Assembly (NCBI RefSeq): GCF_021568695.1
Contig: NZ_JAKGTI010000001.1
Location: 930,001 to 994,000, forward strand
Source of the DNA: Maritalea mediterranea
GTDB taxonomy: Bacteria; Pseudomonadota; Alphaproteobacteria; Rhizobiales; Devosiaceae
DNA length: 64,000 nt
Direction: 5' to 3'
In this document: piece by piece, positions 16,262 to 26,604 of the stretch
Layout of the letters: each line of letters starts with the position of its first letter
Position numbering within the stretch: the stretch's first letter is position 1
Translations under genes and position numbers: made by a program
Notes under the pieces: generated by a model
Database searches by the model: none
What the model saw: only the letters and a program-made list of their open reading frames with translations
Told to the model about the DNA's origin: nothing

Positions 16262-17884
16262 GTGTCTCAAAACCAAGATCAGGTTTCGATTAATGAGCGA
16301 CGCAAGATTATGGAGCTTGATGCGCAAGCGGCCGATCGCGTGGCGCTTGCCAAAACACATATTCTGAAACATCTGCCCGAAGCGCTGGATCGTTATGAAG
16401 ATAAGCTTCGTGCCTCGGTGCCGAACTCTCCATTTGTGGCGCCAGAGGCGATGCAGCAGGCGCGAGTTCGTCAATCCAATCAGTGGGAGCGGATTGCCAG
16501 CGGAAAGTGGGACGAAGAATTCTTGCGAGCAGGCCGTGAAGTTGGCCATGCCAATGCGGATAACGGGCTGGACCTGAAATATTATGTCTCAGGCTATGCC
16601 CTTGTTGTGGAAGATGTCATCAAAGGCGTGATGACAGAGATGCTGCATGCACAGACAAGCCGCAAGGGACCCTTTGGCCTGGCGGGGAAAGCAGATCACG
16701 CCCAAATCCAGCAGACAGCGCAAACGGTAAGCGATCTTGTTAAAGTCTTGATGTTGGACATGGAACTGGCCATCAGCTCCTATGTCTATCAAACGCGGCA
16801 AGAAACTGAGGCGGTAAATGCTGAAATGCAAAGCGTGCTCTCGGCTGCGGTCAATGGAGATTTCGGTCAGCGCATTGATCTGGCCGTGCAAGATGAAAAT
16901 CTGAACGCCCTTATTCACAGCACCAACCAGTTGATGACAGAAATGGGTGATCGCCTGGAAGAGGCCGATGACGCGCTCTTCTCCATGGCCAATGCAGATT
17001 TGACCCATCGGATTGAGGGGCAGCGTACTGGGGCCTTCGCACGCTTGCAAAGCAATATAAATGCGGTTTCAGATCAATTGTCTGAGCTGGTAGGGAAAAT
17101 TCAAACCACGTCAGGTTCGCTCAAATCAGCTACCGGCGAAATTTTGTCGGGTGCCAATGATTTGGCTGAACGCAGCAACCGCCAAGCGGCGGCGATTCAG
17201 CAAACGACAGCGACCGTCAAAAATATGTCTGAAGCTGTGGCGGACAACACCAAACAGTCGCGCGAAGCCATGCAACAAGCTGACGATGTGCGCCGCACGG
17301 CAGAAGAGGGCGGCGAAGTGATGAACAATGCCAGTCAGGCCATGGAACGCATCACCGAGTCGTCCAACAAAATCTCCAACATTATCGGGTTGATTGACGA
17401 TATCGCCTTTCAGACCAATTTGCTGGCGCTAAACGCCTCGGTGGAAGCGGCACGCGCCGGAGAGGCGGGCAAAGGATTTGCCGTTGTCGCGGTGGAAGTG
17501 CGCCGATTGGCACAAAGCGCTGCTGAGGCCTCCAATGAGGTGAAGGCACTGATTGAACAATCTGCCCATGAGGTGACCGACGGCACCAAGCTGGTGCATC
17601 GCGCAGCCGAAAGCCTTAACGCCATGCTGGAAGCCGCGCGCAAAAACAATGAACTGATGGAATCCGTCGCGAAAAATAGTGAAGAACAATCCAGCGCCAT
17701 TCGTGAAATCTCAACCGCGATCTCGCAAATCGAGGAGATGACACAACACAATTCATCGCTGGTGGAGCAAACCAATGCGGCGATCGAGCAAACCGAGAGC
17801 CGGTCTCAGGAGTTGGACAATATGGTGGATGTGTTCAAACTCACCACGGGGCATGAACATATGATGTCGCGCCGCGCAAGTTAA
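16262..17884 (+). CDS. Soluble globin-coupled-type chemoreceptor with altered heme ligand
   Basis: A 540-residue methyl-accepting chemotaxis protein without membrane helices. A protoglobin-like domain covers about residues 5-175, followed by two HAMP-like segments (around 185-225 and 235-285) and a canonical MCP signalling domain. The hairpin tip is read in [20 protein letters not shown]. Aerotaxis receptors of this class bind heme through a proximal His in a IGxxHxxxGL block. Here the block reads [10 protein letters not shown], so the ligand position is Asn98, with a His two residues earlier. Heme binding may be lost or altered. GTG 16262 is the start. No CheR-docking pentapeptide is present at the C-terminus. 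It converges on groEL across a terminator. Confidence 0.88.
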   Translation: MSQNQDQVSINERRKIMELDAQAADRVALAKTHILKHLPEALDRYEDKLRASVPNSPFVAPEAMQQARVRQSNQWERIASGKWDEEFLRAGREVGHANADNGLDLKYYVSGYALVVEDVIKGVMTEMLHAQTSRKGPFGLAGKADHAQIQQTAQTVSDLVKVLMLDMELAISSYVYQTRQETEAVNAEMQSVLSAAVNGDFGQRIDLAVQDENLNALIHSTNQLMTEMGDRLEEADDALFSMANADLTHRIEGQRTGAFARLQSNINAVSDQLSELVGKIQTTSGSLKSATGEILSGANDLAERSNRQAAAIQQTTATVKNMSEAVADNTKQSREAMQQADDVRRTAEEGGEVMNNASQAMERITESSNKISNIIGLIDDIAFQTNLLALNASVEAARAGEAGKGFAVVAVEVRRLAQSAAEASNEVKALIEQSAHEVTDGTKLVHRAAESLNAMLEAARKNNELMESVAKNSEEQSSAIREISTAISQIEEMTQHNSSLVEQTNAAIEQTESRSQELDNMVDVFKLTTGHEHMMSRRAS

Positions 17885-17910
17885 GCGCTCTCAAACAGGT
17901 TACAATAAAA

Positions 17911-17934
17911 AGGGGCGATCCGAAGATCGCCCCT
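17911..17934 (-). terminator. Rho-independent terminator of groESL
   Basis: A perfect 10-bp stem (AGGGGCGATC with GATCGCCCCT) has a TTCG tetraloop when read on the minus strand. It is followed there by TTTTTATT. It lies about 30 bp after the groEL stop and between the convergent chemoreceptor and groEL genes. It may also stop plus-strand transcription, though without a good T-run on that side. Confidence 0.9.
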
Positions 17935-17961
17935 AATGCTTTGTAGCGTTGGGAGGATGGC

Positions 17962-19620
<1,659 letters not shown>

Positions 19621-19659
19621 TTAGAAACTTATTTTTGGGGAACGCTACAAAGGCTGAGA

Positions 19660-19950
19660 TTAGCCTTCGATAACGCCCATGATGTCGCTTTCTTTCATGA
19701 TCAACAGGTCTTCGCCGTCGATCTTGACTTCAGTGCCTGACCATTTGCCAAACAGAACGCGGTCATCAGCTTTCACATCAGGTGTGATGTGCTTGCCATC
19801 TTCGTCGCGCGCGCCTGGGCCAACAGCAACCACAACGCCTTCAGAAGGCTTTTCTTTCGCAGTATCAGGGATGATGATGCCGCCTGAAGTTTTTTCTTCA
19901 GAATCGACACGACGAACGACTACGCGGTCGTGAAGTGGACGGAAGCTCAT
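19660..19950 (-). CDS. groES: Co-chaperonin GroES (10 kDa)
   Basis: Heptameric lid of the GroEL chamber, 96 residues. The start is placed at ATG 19950 because it is preceded by AAGGAGCG and gives the normal N-terminus [13 protein letters not shown]. An in-frame ATG 21 bases further upstream would add seven atypical residues. The mobile loop ([12 protein letters not shown]) and roof segment are intact. It is the first gene of the groESL operon, 47 bp downstream of CIRCE. Confidence 0.98.
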   Translation of the reverse strand: MSFRPLHDRVVVRRVDSEEKTSGGIIIPDTAKEKPSEGVVVAVGPGARDEDGKHITPDVKADDRVLFGKWSGTEVKIDGEDLLIMKESDIMGVIEG

Positions 19951-19996
19951 GTTCGCTCCTTCAATTTCCATTAAATTGACGTTAATTCCGCTGCTA

Positions 19997-20023
19997 TTAG
20001 CACTCTCATGAGGTGAGTGCTAA
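19997..20023. promoter_or_regulatory. CIRCE operator (HrcA binding site)
   Basis: TTAGCACTC, nine bases, GAGTGCTAA: a perfect match to the CIRCE inverted repeat. It sits between the groESL promoter and the groES start. It implies that an hrcA gene exists elsewhere in the genome and represses groESL at normal temperature. Confidence 0.97.
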
Positions 20024-20037
20024 AAAGCATCGCACAG

Positions 20038-20066
20038 GAAATAGTGATCAGGGAGCTATGTGTCAA
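20038..20066 (-). promoter_or_regulatory. groESL promoter
   Basis: On the minus strand, TTGACA (20066-20061) and TATTTC (20043-20038) have 17 bp between them. The predicted start of transcription falls at the upstream edge of CIRCE, the usual arrangement for HrcA repression. Confidence 0.7.
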
Positions 20067-20223
20067 GAACGAGGGCGTGAAGTTTTTTCTTTTATTTTGT
20101 TTTTGGCCGAAAAATCGCAAAAACGAGCGGAAAAAGCACAACAAACGCGGCGCGCCAGGATTGCCTTTGCGCTCAACTAACGCTAAGCCTTCAGCGAATT
20201 TTCGCGAGGGTAGATGGGAATCC

Positions 20224-21357
20224 ATGTCAGTGCAAGTTGAATCATCACAAATGGCTGCAGGCTGGAGTGCGCCCAAGCTGACAATCGTTGTGCCCACCTT
20301 TAATGAGCGCGGCAATATCGAGCTTTTGGTTGAAAAACTTGAGGCCGTTTTTCCAACAACGCCCTTCGAAATAATATTTGTTGATGACAACAGCCCTGAT
20401 GGCACTGCAGAGCTTGCCAAAGATATTGGCAAGAAAAAGCCATGGGTTAAATGCATCAAGCGGATTGGCCGCCGAGGGCTTTCCTCTGCCTGCGTTGAAG
20501 GCATTTCCGCCAGCAACGCGCCTTTTGTGGCAGTGATGGATGCGGACCATCAACATGATGAAACCGTGTTGCCGCAAATGCTGGCGATGGTTGAGGCCGA
20601 CAAAGATCTCGTCTTGGCCTCACGTTTTCTGGATGGTCGGTCTGCGGGCGATGGACTGACCAAATTCCGCGAAACGGCGTCTAATGTAGCCAATTGGATC
20701 GCCAATCTGGTCACGGGAACGAAAATTACCGACCCCATGACCGGCTTCTTTATGCTCAAGCGTGAGAAATTTGAACAGGTCGCGCCTAAACTATCCGATG
20801 AGGGCTTTAAAATTCTGCTCGATATCATCGCCACAGCGCGCAATATGGGCAAGCCGCTTCAAATCGGTGAAGTGGGCTTCACTTTTCGCGCCCGCCACGA
20901 CGGGGAAAGCAAGATGAGCCCGCTGATCGCTGTCCAGTTTTTCGGGCTTGCATTGTCTAAAATGACCGGTGGTTATCTGCCCTCGAGCTTCTTTTTGTTT
21001 GCCGCTGTGGGCGGGATTGGCGTTTTTGTGCATCTGCTCGCGCTTACCCTTGCCAGCGGGTGGCTTGGTTTTAATTTCACCAACGCCCAGCTTTTCGCCA
21101 CCATTGTGGCCATGACGTCAAATTTCCACCACAATAACATGTTCACTTATGCGGATCGGCAGCTGCGTGGGCTGAATTATTGGAAGGGATTGCTGAGTTT
21201 TTATGCGGTCTGCGCCATTCCCGCCATTGCCAACGTATCGGTCGCGGCCTTTATCTTTGAACAAAACTCACTCTTCTATTTGGCCGCAATCGCCGGCATT
21301 ATTATCAGTATCGTGTTCAACTATGCGATGACGCGCATCTTCACCTGGCGAGCTTAG
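20224..21357 (+). CDS. Polyprenyl-phosphate glycosyltransferase: GT2 domain fused to GtrA-like membrane domain
   Basis: A 377-residue protein. The GT2 domain (about 20-245) resembles dolichol-phosphate mannosyltransferase: VVPTFNERGNI, VDDNSPDGT, the metal-binding MDADHQHD, and TDPMTGFFMLKR. A GtrA-like domain with four helices fills about 255-377. Such enzymes load a sugar onto undecaprenyl phosphate and help flip it. ATG 20224 is the chosen start; the frame is open further back, but through the groESL control region. The next gene starts 6 bp later and encodes a GT-C transferase that would use the lipid-linked sugar, so the two form a unit. Confidence 0.88.
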   Translation: MSVQVESSQMAAGWSAPKLTIVVPTFNERGNIELLVEKLEAVFPTTPFEIIFVDDNSPDGTAELAKDIGKKKPWVKCIKRIGRRGLSSACVEGISASNAPFVAVMDADHQHDETVLPQMLAMVEADKDLVLASRFLDGRSAGDGLTKFRETASNVANWIANLVTGTKITDPMTGFFMLKREKFEQVAPKLSDEGFKILLDIIATARNMGKPLQIGEVGFTFRARHDGESKMSPLIAVQFFGLALSKMTGGYLPSSFFLFAAVGGIGVFVHLLALTLASGWLGFNFTNAQLFATIVAMTSNFHHNNMFTYADRQLRGLNYWKGLLSFYAVCAIPAIANVSVAAFIFEQNSLFYLAAIAGIIISIVFNYAMTRIFTWRA

Positions 21358-21363
21358 GATAAA

Positions 21364-23214
21364 ATGAAAGCAGGGGCACGCAATTCTCGTAAGTTGTTCG
21401 CATGGTCCGACCAAGCGTCTCCTTTCGCCAAATGGGTGCTCTGGCTGATCGTCTTGACCGCTATTTGGCGGATCTGGGCAGGATCGATGGTGGGCTTTGG
21501 CATCGGCGAATCTTACTATCTCGCGTCCGCCCGCGCTTTGCGCCTGTCATATTTCGATCAACCACCCCTGTTTTTATGGATATTGTGGGCAACCAACTTG
21601 ATAGTGCCGGGCGAGGTGCCTGCACTGTTGCGCCTGCCGTTCATATTGATGTTCAGCCTGAGCACTTGGATCATCTACCGCATCGGTGAACGGGTTCAAA
21701 GCGCCCGCGCTGGCTGGCTGGCGGCATTGCTGTTCAACATATCATTGCTTTTTCAGCTTTCCATTGGCGGTTGGGCACAACCCGAAGCCCCGCTAATGCT
21801 GTTCTGGCTGCTCACTGTTTGGTTCTTGCTGGATATATTTGTCGAAGACCCAAAAGCACCTTTGATCAGCTGGGTCTGGGTCGGCCTTATGCTGGGTCTG
21901 ACATTTCTGTCAAAATATCACGCTGTCTTCCTGATTTATGGTGCCGGTCTCTATACGCTGGTCGCGCCGGGCGCGCGCAAATGGATTGTGCATCCCGGTC
22001 CCTACATTGCTCTAGTGCTTGCGGCTCTTGTTGCCGCGCCCGTCCTGATCTGGAATATCCAGAATGATTTTATTTCCTTCAGTTTCCAAGGGGGACGCGC
22101 ATTTGGCGATGATTTCTCCCCGATGCGCCTTCTGCGCATGATCATCGGCCAGTTGGTCTACATCACCCCCTGGATTGCCCTGCCTGCCTTGGCGGCGGGC
22201 TTATTGGCTTTCGTGAAGGGGCCAGGTGGCCGTTGGCCGCGCGCCAAATCGCCAGGCATTGCGTTTTTCTTCATCATGCTGGCTCACGGCCCGATATTTT
22301 TGTTCACTGCCGTGGCGGCATGGTCGGAAACGCAGTTCCATTTCCATTGGCAGGCCCCTGGCTATATGATGCTGTTTTTGGTGTTGGCCATGTGGATGGA
22401 CGCGGGGTGGGCCCGGCATAAGCGGGCTTTGTCAGCATTTTTGCTGCTCGCAACGCTGATCAATTTTGGCTTGATGAGCATTTTGGTCACCCACACCGCA
22501 ACCGGTTGGTTACGCAACGTCATCCCCGGATTCAGTGAGGGCATCGATCCCACAAGAGACGCGCTGCCTTGGACGGCGTTGCGACAGTTCTTAGAAGAGA
22601 ACGGCGCGCTGGAGAATGGGAATTTCGTGGCTGGTCTCCATTGGACCGAGTGTGGCCATGTGGATAACGCGACCAAAGGAGAAGTGTCGTTCCTGTGCAT
22701 GTCCAGCGACCCCCGCAATATTGCCTTTGTTCAAAACCCAGCGCGACTCGCTGGCCTGGATGGCTATGTCGCAACATCGGTTTGGCCACACCAAGCGGTG
22801 TTGGACCAAATGTCGCCACTCTTCGAATCTTTCGAGCAGGTGGGCGAGGTGCTGATCACACGGGGCGGGCGTGCTGAGTTGGCCCCGGTGCGCATCTATC
22901 GCGGCGAAAACCTGATCATCGATCGAAGATATGGCCCGACCACTACGGGCAAATATAAGGTGCCCCTTCTGCCACTCACCAAAATTGCCCGCATCAACGG
23001 AACAATTGATGTGTTGGGGGCCCCCACCCAAATCAATGCTTATGTCGACGACCGGCAAGTTGGCGCAGCAAATGTGATGGAGGGTAAATTTGACATCGGG
23101 GTTCAAATGCCAGCCCAATTGGGACAACAAACCATCATGCTGGAACTGAAAGCGCCGGATGGAAAGCCCGTGTTTGCCAAATCAGTGTCGGTGAAGATTG
23201 ACTATCATCGCTGA
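21364..23214 (+). CDS. GT-C glycosyltransferase, ArnT/PMT-like (GT39/GT83 family)
   Basis: A 616-residue multi-spanning membrane glycosyltransferase that takes sugars from a polyprenyl-phosphate donor. About ten helices fill residues 15-410. The first periplasmic loop holds GIGESYYLASARAL followed by FDQPPLF, the place of the acidic catalytic residue in ArnT-type enzymes. A soluble domain follows (about 415-616), ending in a beta-rich segment. It is 6 bp downstream of the GT2-GtrA gene, which probably supplies its donor. The acceptor (lipid, polysaccharide or protein) is unknown. Its end overlaps the convergent GNAT gene by 10 bp. Confidence 0.85.
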   Translation: MKAGARNSRKLFAWSDQASPFAKWVLWLIVLTAIWRIWAGSMVGFGIGESYYLASARALRLSYFDQPPLFLWILWATNLIVPGEVPALLRLPFILMFSLSTWIIYRIGERVQSARAGWLAALLFNISLLFQLSIGGWAQPEAPLMLFWLLTVWFLLDIFVEDPKAPLISWVWVGLMLGLTFLSKYHAVFLIYGAGLYTLVAPGARKWIVHPGPYIALVLAALVAAPVLIWNIQNDFISFSFQGGRAFGDDFSPMRLLRMIIGQLVYITPWIALPALAAGLLAFVKGPGGRWPRAKSPGIAFFFIMLAHGPIFLFTAVAAWSETQFHFHWQAPGYMMLFLVLAMWMDAGWARHKRALSAFLLLATLINFGLMSILVTHTATGWLRNVIPGFSEGIDPTRDALPWTALRQFLEENGALENGNFVAGLHWTECGHVDNATKGEVSFLCMSSDPRNIAFVQNPARLAGLDGYVATSVWPHQAVLDQMSPLFESFEQVGEVLITRGGRAELAPVRIYRGENLIIDRRYGPTTTGKYKVPLLPLTKIARINGTIDVLGAPTQINAYVDDRQVGAANVMEGKFDIGVQMPAQLGQQTIMLELKAPDGKPVFAKSVSVKIDYHR

Positions 23215-23660
23215 TCTCCTGTCGCGGCATAAACCATCCGGACCTCGACATTATCACGATCAATAATTTCAAAGCCGAGTCGCGCATAAAGATGTTCAGC
23301 GTCACTTTGGGAGAGCGCGATCAAATGGATTTGTTTGCCCATTTGGTCCGCTTTGCGCTGCAATTCCATGACAATTGACCGCCCAATGCCACGCCCTTGA
23401 TAGGCCGGCAGCAAATAGAGGTGAGCAAGACAAAAATGGTCCGCTCTCGGCAGCAACGCATAACAACCGACAATGCGGCCTTCATCAATAAGGATGGTGG
23501 TGTGTTCTGGCGCAAACTCATCAACAAAGCGTTGGCGTGCCCGCGCCGGGTTAAACCGTCCCAGTTTTTCAAGGCTGGGGCGCATGGCGATCAAACGCAA
23601 CTCGATCAAAGCGTCCAAATCGTCTGGCCGGGCCGGCCGACGCGCGAGAGGTGAGGGCAT
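23205..23660 (-). CDS. GNAT family N-acetyltransferase
   Basis: A 151-residue acetyl-CoA-dependent acetyltransferase. The fold begins ARRPARPDDLDALIEL. Motif A, which binds the pyrophosphate of acetyl-CoA, reads LLPAYQGRGIGRSIV, and the C-terminal YARLGFEII block is typical. The substrate is not predictable. It follows the sigma-54 activator gene by only 5 bp on the same strand and may be co-transcribed with it. Its stop overlaps the end of the opposing GT-C gene. Confidence 0.87.
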   Translation of the reverse strand: MPSPLARRPARPDDLDALIELRLIAMRPSLEKLGRFNPARARQRFVDEFAPEHTTILIDEGRIVGCYALLPRADHFCLAHLYLLPAYQGRGIGRSIVMELQRKADQMGKQIHLIALSQSDAEHLYARLGFEIIDRDNVEVRMVYAATGDQR

Positions 23661-23665
23661 AAAGC

Positions 23666-25117
23666 TTATGCGGCGCTTTCAGCTTCCATTTTCTCCCAAG
23701 ACATTTTCTTGCGATAAATCGTGGAGGGGCTGATTTCCAAAGCGGCTGCCGCTTGAGAGATATTGCCGTCAAACAGGGCCAGCGCCTCTTCAATGATGCG
23801 TTGTTCCTGTTTCCAAAGCGGCTCCAGCGCAGCGGACTGTGCACGGGCATGTCGGTTAACTTCGGGCGCGGGTCGCACCGTCTTATGCCGGGCATGGGCT
23901 TGGCTTTCCACATCTGCCAAGCGCACCATGCGCGCCGTGACCAATTGTTCGTCATGCATCACCACAATGCGACGCACAAGGTTTTGAATCTGTCGCACAT
24001 TACCTGGCCATTCCCGCGCCATGAACTGTTCCGCGGTCTCCCGGTCAAAGCCGATAAATTCTTTGCCCTCTTCTTCAGAATAACGGGCAAGAAAAGTTTC
24101 GGCGATTGGCATAATGTCTGCTGGGCGCTGGCGCAGGGGCGGCAAATGAATGGGCAGCACATGCAGGCGATAAAACAAGTCTTCGCGGAATTTCTTTTCC
24201 GTGATCATTTGCATGGGGTTGCGGTTGGTGGCGCAAATAATGCGCACATCCACCTTACGCGGCATAGCTTCGCCGACGCGATTGATGCTGCCCGTTTGCA
24301 AAAAGCGGAGCAATTTGGCTTGCAAGCTCAAATCCAATTCTCCGATTTCGTCCAGAAACAATGTGCCGCTATTGGCCAATTCCACGGCCCCTTCGCGATC
24401 TTGCATCGCACCGGTAAAGGCGCCCTTCACCACGCCGAATAACTCGGTTTCCATCAAATCTCGCGGAATTGCCCCACAATTAATGGCCACAAAGCGTCCC
24501 TCAGCGCGATTCGACCGTGCATGCAACGCTTCGGCGCACACTTCCTTGCCGGTGCCGCTTTCCCCGGTGATAAAAACGGGGGCATTAGACGGGGCGATAC
24601 GTCCGATTTGTTCGTAGATCACCCGCATCTGGGGGGATGCACCAACAAATCCTTCGAAATCAAGACGATCTTCATTCTCGATCGGCGGTGAAAACTGATA
24701 TTTCTTTCCATGCCGCGCGGACAGCTCTTCCAACCGGTCAAACAAAGTTTTGGCGATCACGGGTTTGGCGAAATAATCGTGGGCACCCGCGCGCATGGCG
24801 GCCACCGCCATGGTCACTGATCCACCTTCGGAAAGGGCGATAATCAGCGCGCCTTGGGAATAATGCGCGATTTTGGACAGCGCGATCTCAGCGTCGGGCT
24901 CCACGTCCCCAATGCTGTTCAATTCAACAAAGATAATATCGAAATCATGGGATTTCAGCGCGCTCAGGCTCTGCTCGCCGCTGGTGACATGGGTGCAGGA
25001 AAGCTGCATCCCGTTGCCCTTATTGTCCAAAAAGTCCTGACAATCATTCAGAAGTGAATTGCCATGGTCGACAATCAATAGACGCGGTGGCCGTGAAGAG
25101 CCGCATGAAACTGGCAT
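23666..25117 (-). CDS. Sigma-54-dependent transcriptional activator with altered receiver domain
   Basis: A 483-residue NtrC-type protein: receiver-like domain (about 11-125), AAA+ domain (about 145-380) and Fis-type helix-turn-helix (about 435-475). The AAA+ unit has Walker A GESGTGKE, the sigma-54 contact GAFTGA, Walker B FLDEIGEL and an arginine-finger region, so it should work as an activator. In the receiver, the phosphoacceptor Asp is Glu65 (FVELNS), and the acidic pair reads Asp17-His18. The conserved Lys in FAKPV remains. The protein may be constitutively active or controlled by another signal. No kinase is adjacent. It is divergent from the degenerate EAL gene across 201 bp. Confidence 0.92.
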   Translation of the reverse strand: MPVSCGSSRPPRLLIVDHGNSLLNDCQDFLDNKGNGMQLSCTHVTSGEQSLSALKSHDFDIIFVELNSIGDVEPDAEIALSKIAHYSQGALIIALSEGGSVTMAVAAMRAGAHDYFAKPVIAKTLFDRLEELSARHGKKYQFSPPIENEDRLDFEGFVGASPQMRVIYEQIGRIAPSNAPVFITGESGTGKEVCAEALHARSNRAEGRFVAINCGAIPRDLMETELFGVVKGAFTGAMQDREGAVELANSGTLFLDEIGELDLSLQAKLLRFLQTGSINRVGEAMPRKVDVRIICATNRNPMQMITEKKFREDLFYRLHVLPIHLPPLRQRPADIMPIAETFLARYSEEEGKEFIGFDRETAEQFMAREWPGNVRQIQNLVRRIVVMHDEQLVTARMVRLADVESQAHARHKTVRPAPEVNRHARAQSAALEPLWKQEQRIIEEALALFDGNISQAAAALEISPSTIYRKKMSWEKMEAESAA

Positions 25118-25194
25118 TCTGCCGTTACTCCCGATTCTGGGTCATATATCGCATTCTTGCTGACCCATCTTTGCTAATTAGGGTAAACAAAGTG

Positions 25195-25211
25195 TTTGCA
25201 TTTGATGCAAA
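25195..25211. promoter_or_regulatory. Palindromic operator candidate between sigma-54 activator and EAL gene
   Basis: TTTGCAT-TTG-ATGCAAA is a perfect 7-bp inverted repeat with a 3-bp centre. It lies 78 bp upstream of the activator start and 108 bp upstream of the EAL gene start. It sits 40 bp before the predicted EAL -35 box. It could bind the activator itself or another dimeric regulator. Confidence 0.45.
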
Positions 25212-25250
25212 TTTGTAAAAATAGCGCAAAACATCAAGTTTGCGATTGCT

Positions 25251-25278
25251 TTGACGGGCAAAAAAGCGATGCTATGCT
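25251..25278 (+). promoter_or_regulatory. Promoter candidate of the EAL-like gene
   Basis: TTGACG (25251-25256) and TATGCT (25273-25278) are separated by 16 bp, and the second box ends 40 bp before the GTG start. No sigma-54 GG-N10-GC pair was noticed here. Confidence 0.5.
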
Positions 25279-25318
25279 AAGGATTGGGGAATCTGGATTG
25301 AAGGGCCTTTAGTTTAAC

Positions 25319-26575
25319 GTGCGCGCACTCATACTGTTTTTTATCTTTGTGGCGTGTTTGAGCGTTGGCATAACCGCCTATTTCGGGCTGGGTGTGACTC
25401 TCATGGATGCGCTTTTGGTCACCGGATTTTTTGCGTTGACTTGCGCTGTCGTGATTGAGGGCATGTTTCGCCGCCGCACGGAAAAATATCTGGCCCAACG
25501 TGTATCTGAAATAGCCCAACAATTGGGTGTGGTGGCCCGCACCAACGAGATCATGTCCGATCAGGTCAACTATTTGTCCAATATCAATGTGAACAACCGT
25601 TTGGAGGACGTAGAATCCGACATATCTGTGTTGGGCACGGTGGTACGCGAGTTGGCTGAAGCGGTGGCTGAAGTGGAAGAAACGCAGGCCACTCAAGCCA
25701 TGGCGGTGCATCAAGCGGAAGAACCCCGGCCGCGTGATACCTCAAATGTTGCCCCCCTGAAAAGAGAGACCGGTTCGACAACGATAGAAGATCAGTCAAC
25801 CGATGTGCCGATTTCGATCTTGCAAGATGCCTTGGCTGAAGGACGCTTGCGCCAATATTTGCAGCCCATCGTCACATTGCCGCACCGGCGCACGCTGGGC
25901 TATGATTTGGTGCCAAAAGTGGCCCAGTCAGGTGGTAAGCTGTTGAATGCAAGTGAGTTTTTGCCTCAGTCTGACCGCACAGGAACGATCGCCGAGCTGG
26001 AGCAAATGCTGGTGCGCCAAGGTGCCAACATCATCCATCGCTCCAACAGTGCCGGGGAGCCCACATCGCTATTTGTGCCGATTTCCTATTGCCTCTTAAA
26101 TGACACCGACGCTTGTGAACAACTGATCGAGCTGGTGCGCTCCAACCGCGCGGTTACCGCCAGCCTGTTTTTGATGATGGATGAAGAGCGCTATGCCGCT
26201 TTAAACCAGGATCAACGGGCGATGCTGTCACAATTCGTAAAAATCGGCGTCGGCATCTGCTTAAACAAAGTGCGCAGTCTGCGTCTTAATTTTCAAGAGC
26301 TTTACGCTCGCGGCGTGAGATATGTTAAGGCGGATACACAGCGTTTTATTGACAAGCCTCAGTCCTATTCCGATTTGCACAATGCTGATGTCGCAGATTT
26401 CGTGCAACGCTATGATGTCGGCTTGATCATGGACAATGTGGTGCAAGAAGAGCAAATTTTGATGTTGCTGGACGACAAGATACCCTTTGCCCAAGGCGAA
26501 CATATCGCACCACCTTCACCCGTTCGGCCCGATTTGTTGGGCGAAAAACAACGCGTTCAATCATCCGCCTATTGA
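25319..26575 (+). CDS. Membrane-anchored, catalytically degenerate EAL domain protein
   Basis: A 418-residue protein with two membrane helices (about 3-22 and 27-50), a helical, probably coiled-coil linker (50-125), a variable spacer and an EAL fold (about 165-405). The fold is recognised from LRQYLQPIVTL and from ADTQRFI, where active enzymes read KIDRSFV. The signature ExLxR is replaced by YDLVPK (195-200). The Asn of the next motif and the DDFGTG loop are missing. It should not hydrolyse cyclic-di-GMP but could bind it or a protein partner. GTG 25319 is the start. The HAD gene follows 30 bp downstream. Confidence 0.82.
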   Translation: MRALILFFIFVACLSVGITAYFGLGVTLMDALLVTGFFALTCAVVIEGMFRRRTEKYLAQRVSEIAQQLGVVARTNEIMSDQVNYLSNINVNNRLEDVESDISVLGTVVRELAEAVAEVEETQATQAMAVHQAEEPRPRDTSNVAPLKRETGSTTIEDQSTDVPISILQDALAEGRLRQYLQPIVTLPHRRTLGYDLVPKVAQSGGKLLNASEFLPQSDRTGTIAELEQMLVRQGANIIHRSNSAGEPTSLFVPISYCLLNDTDACEQLIELVRSNRAVTASLFLMMDEERYAALNQDQRAMLSQFVKIGVGICLNKVRSLRLNFQELYARGVRYVKADTQRFIDKPQSYSDLHNADVADFVQRYDVGLIMDNVVQEEQILMLLDDKIPFAQGEHIAPPSPVRPDLLGEKQRVQSSAY

Positions 26576-26604
26576 TGGCAAACTCCAAATAGAGCGAAAA
26601 ATAT

